Assembly: GCA_963576725.1 (NCBI GenBank)
Contig: OY755237.1
Coordinates: 61,433,873 to 61,497,872 of the forward strand
Length of the DNA stretch: 64,000 bases
Source: Azorinus chamasolen
Lineage: Eukaryota; Mollusca; Bivalvia; Cardiida; Solecurtidae
Direction: 5' to 3'
Shown: positions 54,251-63,905 of the stretch, piece by piece
Layout of the letters: each line of letters opens with the position of its first letter
How positions within the stretch are numbered: position 1 is the first letter of the stretch
Translations under genes and position numbers: made by a program
The notes under the pieces: generated by a model
Seen by the model: the letters and a program-made list of their open reading frames with translations, nothing else
What the model was told of the DNA's origin: nothing
Database searches by the model: none

Positions 54251-54884
54251 TAATCATAAATGGCCGTACGTCCAAAATTAGACAGATGCTATTTTTTTCC
54301 ACCAGGGTTGATAACTCATTTATGAATCAACCGGGAAGATATTTCGACGTTCTTTGTTTTTGATACAGCTGAGCATACGACCTAGCTGCACATGGGTTTT
54401 TTGTATAGACAATAACATCATTTTATGGTTTATTTGCTGAAAAATCTTCCGGATCTAAATTTAGCGCGTATAACGCCAGTGAATCACGTGACAATCGACT
54501 ATAAAGTAATTTTGAATCTAGCAATTAGTGCGAACGAAAACTAACAACATAAGAGGAACTAAAACTAAGAAAAAAATCCTATTTTACCCTACATTTTTGT
54601 GTAAGCGGACTTTGTGTCTCGACTGGTATCACTGTTCATTCTGTTCTTTTCTGTTATAAACTGTTATCAGCTTTGAATCCAGACGCCACCGTGCCATTGG
54701 CCATGTTTACTTTCTTTGGAGTGCAGAAATCACGTGACGATTAGGTTACAACAGTTCATTTGCACTTAGTGGACGATCTGTCCTTTTCATGTCTTAGGTA
54801 TTAAACAATTTTCGGGCATCGTGAATTGTTTCGGGTGATTTGAAAGTATCATTGACAAAAGACCTTGATAGTTTCATTATTGTT
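54188..54884. other. Unassigned, mostly unique DNA
   Basis: Beyond the F-like remnant no repeat or gene is recognised. CACGTGA words occur near 54487 and 54733. Confidence 0.4.
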
Positions 54885-54960
54885 TTAACCCTTTGCTTGC
54901 TGAATTTTAAAATACATTTCTCCTTCTTTACCCATGCCTTGTTGTATAATAGAGGGTTAA
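54885..54960. mobile_element. TTAA-B MITE, 76-bp internal deletion derivative
   Basis: TTAACCCTTTGCTTGCTGAA through CTTTACCCATGCCTTGTTGT, then directly AGAGGGTTAA. Both TTAA ends are kept and about 170 bp, including the hairpin, are gone. Confidence 0.72.
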
Positions 54961-55798
54961 TAGGCAATAACATCTGCAGTGTCCCAAGGGACTGTTGTTG
55001 GCCCGAGCCCGAAAACAAACGTGTATTAACGTTATTCTTGCATAAAACCCATTTTCTGCTTTCCTGCATCAATTTAATTCTTCCAAATACAATAAAAACT
55101 ACCGCAGCAAAACTATACACATCTATGACACTTCGTCCAATTTATGCTGTTTCCGTGCCACTGTTTTCTTTCTGATGTCAATTCATGATTGTATCAAATA
55201 CCGTTTGTAAACACAGAATTTCATTCAATATGTATATCACTAAAACAGTTCATTGTCGGTGCCCCTGAAATAGTCGCACCGTTCATCTAGCTTAGGCCAA
55301 AATGCTACAGCATTCGCGTCCGTTGTTTACCTTATGCCCCGAATAGGTATAATTAAAATCAGTCAGCAACAGCGCGTGAGCACGAGAATCGCCTTGTTAA
55401 TACATGGTCTAGCGGGACTACAACAGCACGTTTTGTGCAAGAATTACATTTATAACATAACTCGTGGCTTCAGCGTGACGTAACACTATCATTTATTTTT
55501 TGATATTCACGGGCATATATTCACTAGTGAATAACATTCGAACGACCGAACTGTATTCATACGCGCTGTCAAAACAAAAGAACTGGCGGACGGTGACTTA
55601 CCTGTCAACGATTGAGTCACGATAGATGGCAAAGGATTGTTGGCACTTGCGCACAAATTGTAATCGCTGTCAGTAATTATATACAAAATGTATGCCAAAA
55701 AAAGACCTACCAGCTACTCTGACCCATACAATCCATTCTACATAGAAAATGCCTCCACAACTTTGCATTTTCTTCACCGCATGTCCTTTTGTTTATGC
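54961..55798. other. Unassigned DNA, possibly unique
   Basis: Overlapping ORFs of 108-111 aa (54794-55175, both strands) run into the MITE and have no motif. No splice-supported gene. Confidence 0.4.
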
Positions 55799-56091
55799 AG
55801 ATTTCTACTCATAATAATATCTCGTCAATCAACAGCTATAGTCATCTGAATCCAGCACAGTACAAACATATTTCAAATATGCTATACTCAGCCGATCGCG
55901 AAAATCTTCCTCCTGTTCCAACACATTTTATGCAGCAGTTCGTACTGAATCTTTTGTCCATTTCAAACATTTTCACTGAACTTGAATCGAGATTTTTGTT
56001 TCTCGGTGGAAATGTCCATGTCCATGTGTATACAACACTAACGAAGGGCTTATATAATACCAATACGAAGGTGCATTTTGAATCCCATTGA
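55799..56091 (+). pseudogene. Possible tyrosine-recombinase (Crypton-like) C-terminal exon
   Basis: After an acceptor-like TTGTTTATGCAG the frame reads ISTHNNISSINSYSHLNPAQ and on to a stop at 56091. A His-Asn / SI-xx-Y arrangement followed by a polar tail resembles the region around the catalytic Tyr of Crypton-type recombinases and the metazoan proteins derived from them. No upstream catalytic Arg/His part was found. The last 40 residues are unrecognised. Chance similarity is possible. Confidence 0.3.
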
Positions 56092-56494
56092 CGGTGAGTG
56101 TCAGACGTGTTGGCGACTGTATGTGGGTCTTCATTTAAATGGCGCGCTTTACATAGACACACGTTGTGTACAATGACCTCATAATGTGACGTGTTTGTAA
56201 CTATGTATGTCAAAACTGTAACTCAAAAATTATTTTGACGTGTTTCTGTGTGTTTTTGTATCATAAACTATCACAGTTAAATTGAATACCAAAGAGGTCT
56301 GAATTAGATCCTGGTTGATATGACAGTAAGTAAAAATGTTTTTGGAAAATTTGGACCTACTTTGTCCCAGTTACCTAGTGAACCTAATAACACCTTTCAT
56401 TCATCATTTCTATATGTAAGGAGAATTTATAACAATCCACGTTACTGCTGAAATATTGGCTGCAAATAACATTTGTGTGTGTTATGTTATAAAT
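56092..56494. other. Unassigned DNA
   Basis: Nothing recognised. Confidence 0.45.
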
Positions 56495-56643
56495 AGGATC
56501 TTGCATTCGTGTTCATGATTATTGGATTTATTAAATTCGTATTTTTAAAACGATAAAAAAACGAGCTTTAGCGAGTTTTTTTTATCGTTTTAAAAACACT
56601 CATTTAATAAATCCAATAATCAAGAACACTCATGTAAGATCCT
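56495..56643. repeat. 149-bp palindrome (hairpin MITE)
   Basis: AGGATCTTGCATTCGTGTTC at the left and GAACACTCATGTAAGATCCT at the right, complementary along most of their length. The loop is ACGAGCTTTAGCGAG between TTTTTTATCG arms. Confidence 0.8.
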
Positions 56644-56645
56644 CT

Positions 56646-56770
56646 ATATATTTTACACTGTGTACACGTATTTCGCTGTGCAATCACTGCTGTGGAGTGC
56701 ATTGGTTGCACAATCCACTTGTAAATAGTCCAGACCCTGATATTGACGTGAATAGCAAGCGAAGGGTTAA
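56646..56770. mobile_element. TTAA-B MITE, right half only
   Basis: CTGTGTACACGTATTTCGCT to AGCAAGCGAAGGGTTAA. One hairpin arm is deleted after CCAGACCCTGATA. Confidence 0.75.
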
Positions 56771-56799
56771 AATGGAAACGTGATGCTAAAATATAATGG

Positions 56800-57045
56800 G
56801 CTTTAAACACCGTATGTTTGCAGCGTGCTTGAATATTCATGTAAGGAATAATGACATTATGGAAATTCATCAACTCATTTTTTATGAATGAATATGGAAT
56901 TAATGGCCATTTCAGAAACCGTAGAATAAGACCTGTACTATTTCATAGGCAAGCAGAGCAAACCCGGAACAGACTGTTCAGGAGTGGTCTGATCTAGGTC
57001 TACTCTGTTTGCATAGGTATGAAAACACGTTTATATACAGTTAAC
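56800..57045. mobile_element. TTAA-A MITE, ends decayed
   Basis: TTGAATATTCATGTAAGGAA, core GGAACAGACTGTTCAGGAGT, right side AACACGTTTATATACAGTTAA. Confidence 0.6.
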
Positions 57046-57065
57046 GATTAACAAAATCCCGCATA

Positions 57066-58110
57066 TTCAAGATACAAGATACAAAATCTTTAATCGGCAT
57101 AAAATAGCATAAGCATATTCATAGCCATCAATTTATATGAACAATTAAATATCTACATACGTAAAGAGCAATGACATGGAAAGTTATATTCTTCATTCAG
57201 TAAAGTTTACAGAGAAGTATAGACTGATCGGAGTTATGGTAAGTTAATAAATGTATGTTCTTATTTTAGGTATATGAATGATGTGGCAGAAATTGTGAAT
57301 TTTTAATATTTATTTTTCTAATTTTCACCCTTAAGTTTGGATGCATTGTAAATAAATTTCGAGAGATTACGGATAATTCTGGGTGATTTAGATGACATCA
57401 AGTTTTTAAACTTGTGAGTATTTGGCCACCGACAGAAGTTGTGAGAAAAATAGTGTCGTCGTAATTCATTGAATTTCGGACATACATGTACTAAAAGGAA
57501 GTGGTATTCGTCTTCTATCATGTTCATATTTCAATTTTTACAGATTTTTTCAGTTCTTGGTATATTTAAATGTCTGCCTTTCTCAATAGCTAAATCATGT
57601 GAAGAGAGTCTAAATTTGGTAAGGGCAATTCTGTAACTATTAATATTTATGCAGCTAAGGTAGTTTTCTATTTCGAGATTTTCTTTGTACTTACAGTATG
57701 ACATTAGTCGACGTGAATTGTTGATACTATTATGCCAGTTTTGCTTGTAGGAATCTAGGAGTCGTTGTTTAATGACATTAAAATTTATCGTGGTATTCTC
57801 TTGCATTATCCATACATCTGACATTCCTATTTCATCAAGAATTTGTTTTATACGTGATACCCAATTTGTACCGCCATATGTGTTGTTATTATTTGCGTCT
57901 TGCTTTAACATATTGTATATTATTTTTACAAGTGTATTATTTTCAGATTGAATCATTTTTATCCAAATTTGTTTCATTAAGATTTTCGGCGTATCTTCAT
58001 AGGATATCTACCTAACTCTTCATACAAACCATCAAGATTAGTACTTTTTCGAACACATAATACCTTTCTCAGAAATTTACAGTGTATTAGTTCTATATTT
58101 TTACATTCGT
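57066..58110 (-). pseudogene. Non-LTR retrotransposon (LINE) 3' end, decayed
   Basis: Minus-strand reading gives a C-terminal tail: CVRKSTNLDGLYEELGRYPM (about 58060-58000), a one-base frameshift near 57985, WVSRIKQILDEIGMSDVWIM, ALTKFRLSSHDLAIEKGRH, a stop replacing a Cys at 57531-57533, then EDEYHFLLV and LMSSKSPRIIRNLSKFIYNA, ending at 57318. The EYHFLL-xCP block is typical of the region after the reverse transcriptase in LINEs of marine invertebrates. A CATGTA insertion (57483-57490) adds His-Val inside it. The 3' end is a short TTGTATC repeat near 57066-57085. Clade not determined. The RT domain itself is absent. Confidence 0.75.
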
Positions 58111-58119
58111 GGTATCCGA

Positions 58120-58323
58120 AATATTCACGTCTTTTGACGCCTCTGAAAATGTCACTTTTTGAAACCATTGTTTGAAACCAATGTGATAAATAAAGCAATT
58201 GCTCCATAGGAGCAAGTGCTCTATTTATAACAATAGTTTCAAAACTATCACTTCCTTTTATGTTTCTAGTAAATGCTCCTTTTCGGTAGATTTATTCAAA
58301 GAACCTATGTGGAAATGGGTTAA
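58120..58323. mobile_element. TTAA-D MITE, 5' truncated against the LINE
   Basis: Starts at GTCTTTTGACGCCTCTGAAA inside the family, with core GCTCCATAGGAGCAAGTGCT. Ends GTGGAAATGGGTTAA, 30 bp before a putative exon. Confidence 0.75.
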
Positions 58324-58353
58324 GATAACATGTGCCTTGTTCTTGTGATGCAG

Positions 58354-58476
58354 GTAATTCTGAATCAAATCTTACAGATCTGGGCGAACAACACACTCGA
58401 GACATGGGTTCAGGAACCATTGCTGCTATTCACATTGCAACACACTTACTGCTCGGAATGTTTGGACGAACGTTGT
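58354..58476 (+). CDS. Putative exon of the cadherin-like gene (exon a)
   Basis: Acceptor TTGTTCTTGTGATGCAG and donor GTAAGT bound a stop-free 123-bp segment that enters in phase 1 and leaves in phase 1: NSESNLTDLGEQHTRDMGSG, TIAAIHIATHLLLGMFGRTL. Phase fits the exon at 61073. No domain recognised. Squeezed between TTAA-D (ends 30 bp upstream) and TTAA-B (starts 16 bp downstream). Could be a chance open segment. Confidence 0.4.
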
Positions 58477-58492
58477 GTAAGTTGCCTGTATC

Positions 58493-58742
58493 TTAACCCT
58501 TCTCTTGCTATTCACGTCAATATACCTACCTGTAAATAGTGAAGACCTAGATGAGACAGCTCCTGCAGGAACTGTCTCATCAGGGTCTGTACTATTTACA
58601 AATTGACTGTGCAACCAGTGCACGCCACAGCAGTAATTGCACAGCGAAATACTTGTACACAGTGAAGATATATGTAGTTATACAACAGGGCATGGGTAAA
58701 GAAGGAGAAATGTATTTTAAAATTCAGCAAGCGAAGGGTTAA
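58493..58742. mobile_element. TTAA-B MITE, complete
   Basis: TTAACCCTTCTCTTGCTATT ... CAGCAAGCGAAGGGTTAA. Opposite orientation to the copy at 5588. Core GATGAGACAGCTCCTGCAGG. Confidence 0.88.
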
Positions 58743-58964
58743 TATTTCTCACCAGTAATATAATTTCTTTTAATGTCTGTCCTACACGTGAAAGGCACAC
58801 TACAAACATTGCATTAACAACTATTTTGCTGTGAATATTGAGGCGGTTGTCATCCACGTAATTTTACTAAGGAACACTAAAACACTGTACTAAATATTTC
58901 GAATATAGCAAACATGCTTGTATGCGGCCCGTCATGACACTGCCGGGATAGGTGACCGTTTCCT

Positions 58965-59060
58965 TTGTATAAACCCCTTTTAACGCCTTTGCAAACAGAG
59001 TAGACCCAGGTCATGATAATATCCATGTAGGTGTCTGCTCTGTTTGCTTATGGATATTAA
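58965..59060. mobile_element. TTAA-A MITE fragment
   Basis: TTTCCTTTGTATAAACCCCT, CAAACAGAGTAGACCCAGGT, then TCTGCTCTGTTTGCTTATGG with the core replaced. Confidence 0.6.
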
Positions 59061-59317
59061 GAGATCGGATTAAGCACTTTCCATAACAGTGCTTAAAATC
59101 CTTTTTCCATGTTCCATTTTACTGATTCTGTCCTCAACTCTGTCCGTACAGATTACTAAACCCAAATGCACATCTTACGACTGTAATAGTCTATACTGAA
59201 TACAACATGGTACCAACTACATGTAACTGATTGTAGGTAATAATGGCCATCCGGACCTTTTCATGCACCGTAGTTCATTTTCATTGCCTTAAGCTTTACA
59301 TTGTATACACTGTTTGT

Positions 59318-59455
59318 TAAGGTAAGATCTCGCTAATCCGAACTTTAAGTCTAGAAGAACTGAGAACGTTTCAGGCTGGTGGCTGTTTAATGTATGAAGA
59401 AATTCATTCAGAAAGCTCCCCAGCTGTAACCCGTTATACAGACCGATACTAATAC
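59318..59455. mobile_element. CAGT-1-like MITE, truncated
   Basis: GTAAGATCTCGCTAATCCGA, GGCTGGTGGCTGTTTAATGT, CAGAAAGCTCCCCAGC. No right end. Confidence 0.5.
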
Positions 59456-59459
59456 GTAT

Positions 59460-59709
59460 TTAACCCTTCGCTTGCTATTCACATCAATATACCTACCTGT
59501 AAATAGTGAAGACCCAGATGAGACAGCTCCTGCAAGAGCTGTCTCATCAGGGTCTGCACTATTTACAAGTTGATTGTGCAACCAGTGCACTCCAGAGCAG
59601 TGATTGCACAGCGATACACTTGTACACAGTGAAAATATATGTAATTATACAACAGTGCATGGGTAAAGAAGGAGAAATGTGTTTTAAAATTCAGCAAGCG
59701 AAGGGTTAA
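59460..59709. mobile_element. TTAA-B MITE, complete
   Basis: TTAACCCTTCGCTTGCTATT ... CAGCAAGCGAAGGGTTAA. Nearly identical to 58493-58742 in the same orientation. Confidence 0.9.
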
Positions 59710-59766
59710 ATGTTCGAGTTGGTGAGAGTTGAATGTAGTTGTCATACTCTATTGCATAAACAATTC

Positions 59767-59826
59767 GGCGTATTGGGCGCAGCATTGGCGTATTGGATGC
59801 TGCAACGGCGTATTGGACGCAGTATT
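59767..59826 (+). repeat. 20-bp tandem repeat, three units
   Basis: GGCGTATTGGGCGCAGCATT repeated three times. Confidence 0.85.
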
Positions 59827-60067
59827 CGATGGGCACATAAACACCAAATACCGGAAACTTCTTTTAATGCATTTATGTGTGTTCTGTCAGATTAATGTAT
59901 CTGCTGATCACAAACTCAGAGTTGTAGCTTTTATCAGAGTGAATTAATTTGGTTTAATGTCCCCATCAACACCGGCACCACAGCCAAAACCACAGCCACA
60001 AATACCAGTGAAGTTAAACGACTGTACATTTAACATCAACAGGGAATAATACGAGTACGTAATTTAA

Positions 60068-60175
60068 AACAATATTCAAAGAATATTCCATTTATTTCTC
60101 CATCAAACCGTGTGTTGTGACCACACTTCAGAATCGCATGTTCAAGTCACAACAATATTTGATGGAGAAATAACG
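60068..60175. repeat. Hairpin family H, copy
   Basis: TTATTTCTCCATCAAACCGT and TTTGATGGAGAAATAA arms with TGTTGTGACCACACTTCAGA inside. Second copy at 60823-60921. Confidence 0.65.
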
Positions 60176-60184
60176 TTTGTAATA

Positions 60185-60528
60185 CAGTGAACCCTCGTTA
60201 CAACGGAGGTGTTTGTTTCCAGACATTTTGCTGGTATAACGAGGTTGCCGTTATAACGAGTTTAAATATGAAAGGAACCATATGGCCAGGTGTAAACTAG
60301 TACCAACAGGTGAATGCGTAATGCAGAACACAAGAAGTGCAAAAAGCTCCAACAGGGAGCTTTTTGCACTTCTTGTGTTTTGCATTAAGCGATCACCTGT
60401 CTTATTGGCATTACACCTATTTATTCAGTGGTTGTTTCAAAGACTTTACGGTAATTTTGTTTCAATGCATACTGCCGGTATAACGAGGATGCCATTGTAA
60501 CGAATGCCGGTATAATGAGGGTTCACTG
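60185..60528. mobile_element. CAGT MITE with pogo-type ends
   Basis: TA-CAGTGAACCCTCGTTACAAC ... ATAATGAGGGTTCACTG-TA. Inverted GGTATAACGAGG words inside and a CAGT-1-like inner hairpin (AATGCGTAATGCAGAACACA, centre AGCTCCAACAGGGAGCT). The terminal sequence resembles pogo/Tigger-type ends as I know them. Confidence 0.82.
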
Positions 60529-61072
60529 TATTTGACAAGAGCCACTTTATCGGGTGTCCTGTTGACCCCTTGGATGCGGGCCACGAATACACCGTCAATT
60601 TGCAATATTGTTGAAACCGATCAAATGGCTCTTAGCCCAGCCCTCTGATCAGGAACTGCACTGTTTGTCATTTAAACTCATCTGACAAGTAAGACTTTCA
60701 TACTGAATTGGCCCAATGGGTATACACTGATGGGCTATTCAAGTCTGAAAATCCTGCTTTCATAGCTATATGTACATGTACCAACATTAGAAATCAGTTC
60801 GAATAATACGAGTACGCACTTCAAAACAATATTCAAAGAATATTCCATTTGTGTGTTGTGACCACATTTCAGAATCGTCTGTTCTAAGTCACAGCATTAT
60901 TTGATGGAGAAATATCCCTTGATGTCATGATAATGATAGTCTAAACTAATTGGCGGATGTTTGGTACTATTAGAAGGAAAAACATTCAGAAGTTAAAGGG
61001 TTAAATGTTGAAAGGCCTAATAAATCTTCGGCGATACATGTAGCCATTTGAAATTAATTTATTTTATTTCAG
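60529..61072. other. Unassigned DNA with hairpin-H copy
   Basis: The region 60823-60921 repeats the hairpin-H sequence (AATATTCAAAGAATATTCCA, TGTGTTGTGACCACATTTCA). The rest is unassigned. Confidence 0.5.
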
Positions 61073-61159
61073 CGGGTGGCGTAAGTCCAGGTTTCGTGAA
61101 TCCCGACTCCTCAGTGTCAATTGCGGAGAGTGCCCCAGTGGGAACAACTGTATATACAG
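61073..61159 (+). CDS. Cadherin-like repeat, first exon (exon b)
   Basis: Bounded by TTATTTTATTTCAG and GTAATA. 87 bp, phase 1 to phase 1: GGVSPGFVNPDSSVSIAESA then PVGTTVYT. VSIAESAPVGTTVYT matches the start of a cadherin repeat (V-x-E-xx-PVGT-xV). Reads on into the exon at 63711. Confidence 0.68.
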
Positions 61160-62294
61160 GTAATATTTGCTAAATGCGATGACCGTGCCTATTAAAACTT
61201 GTTGCCATTAGATCATAAGAAATGAGACACCATGCTCAATTAATAATAAGATAATGTTTTATGACGGCATATGAAAGCATGTCGTTTTGGCCATGGAAGA
61301 AATTGTATAACCGGATCTAAATACATTTAATTATAAAAAAGTAAACAGAACATACCCTGATAATTAGACGGCTCTTACAGGAGCTGCCGGACCTGTTTCT
61401 ACTTTCTGCATTTCTTTTGCACTGCCTTATGTAACCTTGTTGCTGACTTATTTGTTCGGTAAAGTGGGGTTCTGCTGCATAGCAGGATCTGTCCAGGCGG
61501 CCAGGCATCTATTAAATATAGGCGTCTTAAAAAGAAGGGCATTGTTTAGTGAATGGCAAACGTAATGCAGAAAGCTCCAATAACCTGCTTAACCGTCCAC
61601 ATACTTTACAGACTCATAGTTATGTATATATGTAGCATACCTTTCTGTAACTACAACGCGCAGGAGCACGTGTTTCTAAAGTCATAATGCACGAATAAGT
61701 TACGCAGTAACCTTCTGGCCGATATGCAGCTATTCTTACTCATTTCCAAACAAAACAGACCCAGGACAGACAGTTTCTTTAAGATTTAGATATATTTATT
61801 TTAATAGATAGATGTATTTCAATATTGAGCAACAAGACAAATAGTTAACAACACATACATATTTTAGAATTATAACAAGATAAAAATTAATAATAATAAT
61901 GTTATATGTGTTATGAACCATGTCAGTCACATCAATATCAAGGATGACACAAAAATATTTCTGTATTTCCATTGTGGTCCTTGTTATTGATGGTCTGACA
62001 TAGAGAGGCATGAATTATGAAGAAAATTAAATAATTTACTTTAATGGAAAAATATGAAATCTACAATTCATGTTTATCACAGTGTTGTAAATACTCTATT
62101 AATTACTATGATTATATAAACAAAATGAAATAAACTATCTAGATTGGCACAATTATCACAAATTACTGAATTTTATAAAACTCTTAGTAAAATATAAGGG
62201 AATGTAAGATCTGGGGTAACCAATGCAATTAAGAACTGCATGAGTTTCGCTGCAGAATTTCAACCACGGGCCATTTAAGTCAGAAAGTAGAGAT
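61160..62294. other. Intron with decayed MITE pieces
   Basis: TTAA-A remnants at about 61240-61400 (AATTAGACGGCTCTTACAGG) and a CAGT-1 scrap at 61530-61610 (ACGTAATGCAGAAAGCTCCA). 61640-62280 is AT-rich with nothing recognised. Confidence 0.5.
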
Positions 62295-62764
62295 TTAACC
62301 CTCTCCCTCATATAAAATTGTTTCCACCTATTTGCAATCAGAATATACCAAGTTAACCCTTTCCCTGATATTGACGACGTTTGACGACTCTGTAAAAGTG
62401 ACTTTGTGAAACCATTGTGATAAATAGAGCATGTGCTCCTATAGGAGCAAATGCTCTATTTATCACAATGGTTTCAAACTACAAAATTCTAAAGTTTTCC
62501 TTTTCTCTAATTAATGCTCCTTTTCGGTAGATTTATTAAAATATGTTGAATCTAAAAATAGCATTTGAAGTAATGGGTTAAGATGGCTCACATAGGAGCT
62601 GTCTGATCAGGGTCTACTCTGTTTGCTTTTGATATGAAAATTGGTCTAACTCTAGTTTTGTCAAAGCAAATATTCCCTTGAACATTTAACATTTTAAACA
62701 TTGAGCCTATAAATATTCATGTTGTCATTATTTCTTTCATGAATACTGAAAGGGGAAGGGTTAA
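62295..62764. mobile_element. TTAA-A MITE split by TTAA-D
   Basis: Left piece TTAACCCTCTCCCTCATATA ... ATACCAAG. Right piece GATGGCTCACATAGGAGCTG ... GAAAGGGGAAGGGTTAA. Removal of 62353-62577 restores the core. Confidence 0.75.
62353..62581. mobile_element. TTAA-D MITE nested in TTAA-A
   Basis: TTAACCCTTTCCCTGATATT ... GAAGTAATGGGTTAA. Core around GTGCTCCTATAGGAGCAAAT. Confidence 0.88.
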
Positions 62765-62984
62765 ATAGCTGTTTACTGCCATGTTAAATATCCCTTACTG
62801 GGAGTCATGTAGAATATGACAGTTGGTATTGGGAAGGACTCTTGAAATCCCCTTAGGTTTTATACTTTAAAGAACAGCTTAAGAAACATACGTTTAAAAC
62901 TCAGATACACACTCTGTGGTAAAATTCCAAGTTTATAATAATAAGTCTATTAATGTCAAATCTTGCATGAAATTGGCACTGTTA

Positions 62985-63127
62985 CAAGTTCCTAAAATAT
63001 ATATGTAAACTTTTTTACGGAATGATATGATTCTGCTATTTATCAGCCCATATGCAATTTTGTATATTTAGCTAATTAATATTCATAAATTCATTGCGTC
63101 TTGAATATGCACTAGGTAAACAGTTAA
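62985..63127. mobile_element. TTAA-A MITE half
   Basis: CAGCCCATATGCAATTTTGT, AGCTAATTAATATTCATAAA, end AGGTAAACAGTTAA. Shares TTAA with the next element. Confidence 0.55.
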
Positions 63128-63372
63128 CCCTTTCGGTGCCAAAGTTCTAATTGTCGTCTGCAAACCACTTTTGTTAAATCATTTGGTAAAATAAGGAAAC
63201 GAGATAAATAATGCAACTTTCAAAGGAATAAGGCACATACATGTATATAGAAATAGAGTTGAGACACAATGTGAAGTACCTGATCAGACACCGCCTCGAA
63301 AAGGCGGCGTCTGATCTGGACTGAACTACTTTTCGTGGTGCAGTTTTGCGACATTGACGGTGAAAGGGTTAA
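63124..63372. mobile_element. TTAA-G MITE
   Basis: TTAACCCTTTCGGTGCCAAA ... ATTGACGGTGAAAGGGTTAA. Core CTGATCAGACACCGCCTCGA with complement. Confidence 0.82.
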
Positions 63373-63439
63373 TGATAATGTGCTGCAGAATGCGGATAGA
63401 ATAGCACAGTGCTTAACATATCCACGAAGCTAATGACAT

Positions 63440-63633
63440 CATACAAACTTATTGGCGGAAGTTTTATAATGGCATGTTGTTTTTTATTATGTATACCAGA
63501 TTTTTGTATTGGTGAAACCTATAGAGTCAGGTCTATAATAACGTCATAAGCAAGCAAAGTAGACCCTGATCTGATATGTGTCAACTGTGTTTGCAAAACT
63601 ATGAAAAAACGCTTATATGAGGGAAAGGGTAAG
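63440..63633. mobile_element. TTAA-A MITE, core deleted
   Basis: TTTTATAATGGCATGTTGTT, AAGCAAAGTAGACCCTGATC, right side CGCTTATATGAGGGAAAGGGT. Confidence 0.6.
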
Positions 63634-63710
63634 GTTTTGTTAGGTCTAAGCGTTTGTGATTATCTACGTACCGCATTTTACTTTAATTAAAATGATTTTT
63701 CTTTTGTAAG

Positions 63711-63852
63711 CTGCACTTGAAAACCCTTTTTTGGACACTACCCTGATCCTGGATGATGACAGCTCCACCTTTACTCTAGATGACAACGGCGACCTATTGA
63801 CGGCCAGTGAGCTGGATTGTGAAAGTCGAAGTAGCTACGTGTTAATAATTAC
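63711..63852 (+). CDS. Cadherin-like repeat, second exon (exon c)
   Basis: Acceptor TTTCTTTTGTAAG, phase 1 entry: AALENPFLDTTLILDDDSST, FTLDDNGDLLTASELDCESR, SSYVLII. F-xLDDNG-xL-xxxxELD-xE-xxSYVL is the C-terminal half of a cadherin repeat (usually F-xID-xxtG-xI-xxxxLDyE-xxxxY-xL-V). Joined to exon b it makes one slightly short repeat. The usual calcium-binding A-x-D-xD between the halves is not seen. The donor is probably GTATGT at 63853 and a second GTATGT lies 24 bp on. Confidence 0.68.
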
Positions 63853-63905
63853 GTATGTATCAGGGGTCCTGGTAACGTATGTACATGTATCAGGGGCTCT
63901 GGTAA
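63851..63905 (+). repeat. 24-bp tandem duplication, one copy with CATGTA
   Basis: ACGTATGTATCAGGGGTCCT and ACGTATGTA-CATGTA-TCAGGGGCTCT differ mainly by the 6-bp insertion. Confidence 0.88.

Noticed and set aside
55789..56213. Overlapping minus-strand ORF of 123 aa (55842-56213)
   Set aside because: Antisense shadow of the plus-strand frame, with no motif or splice signal.
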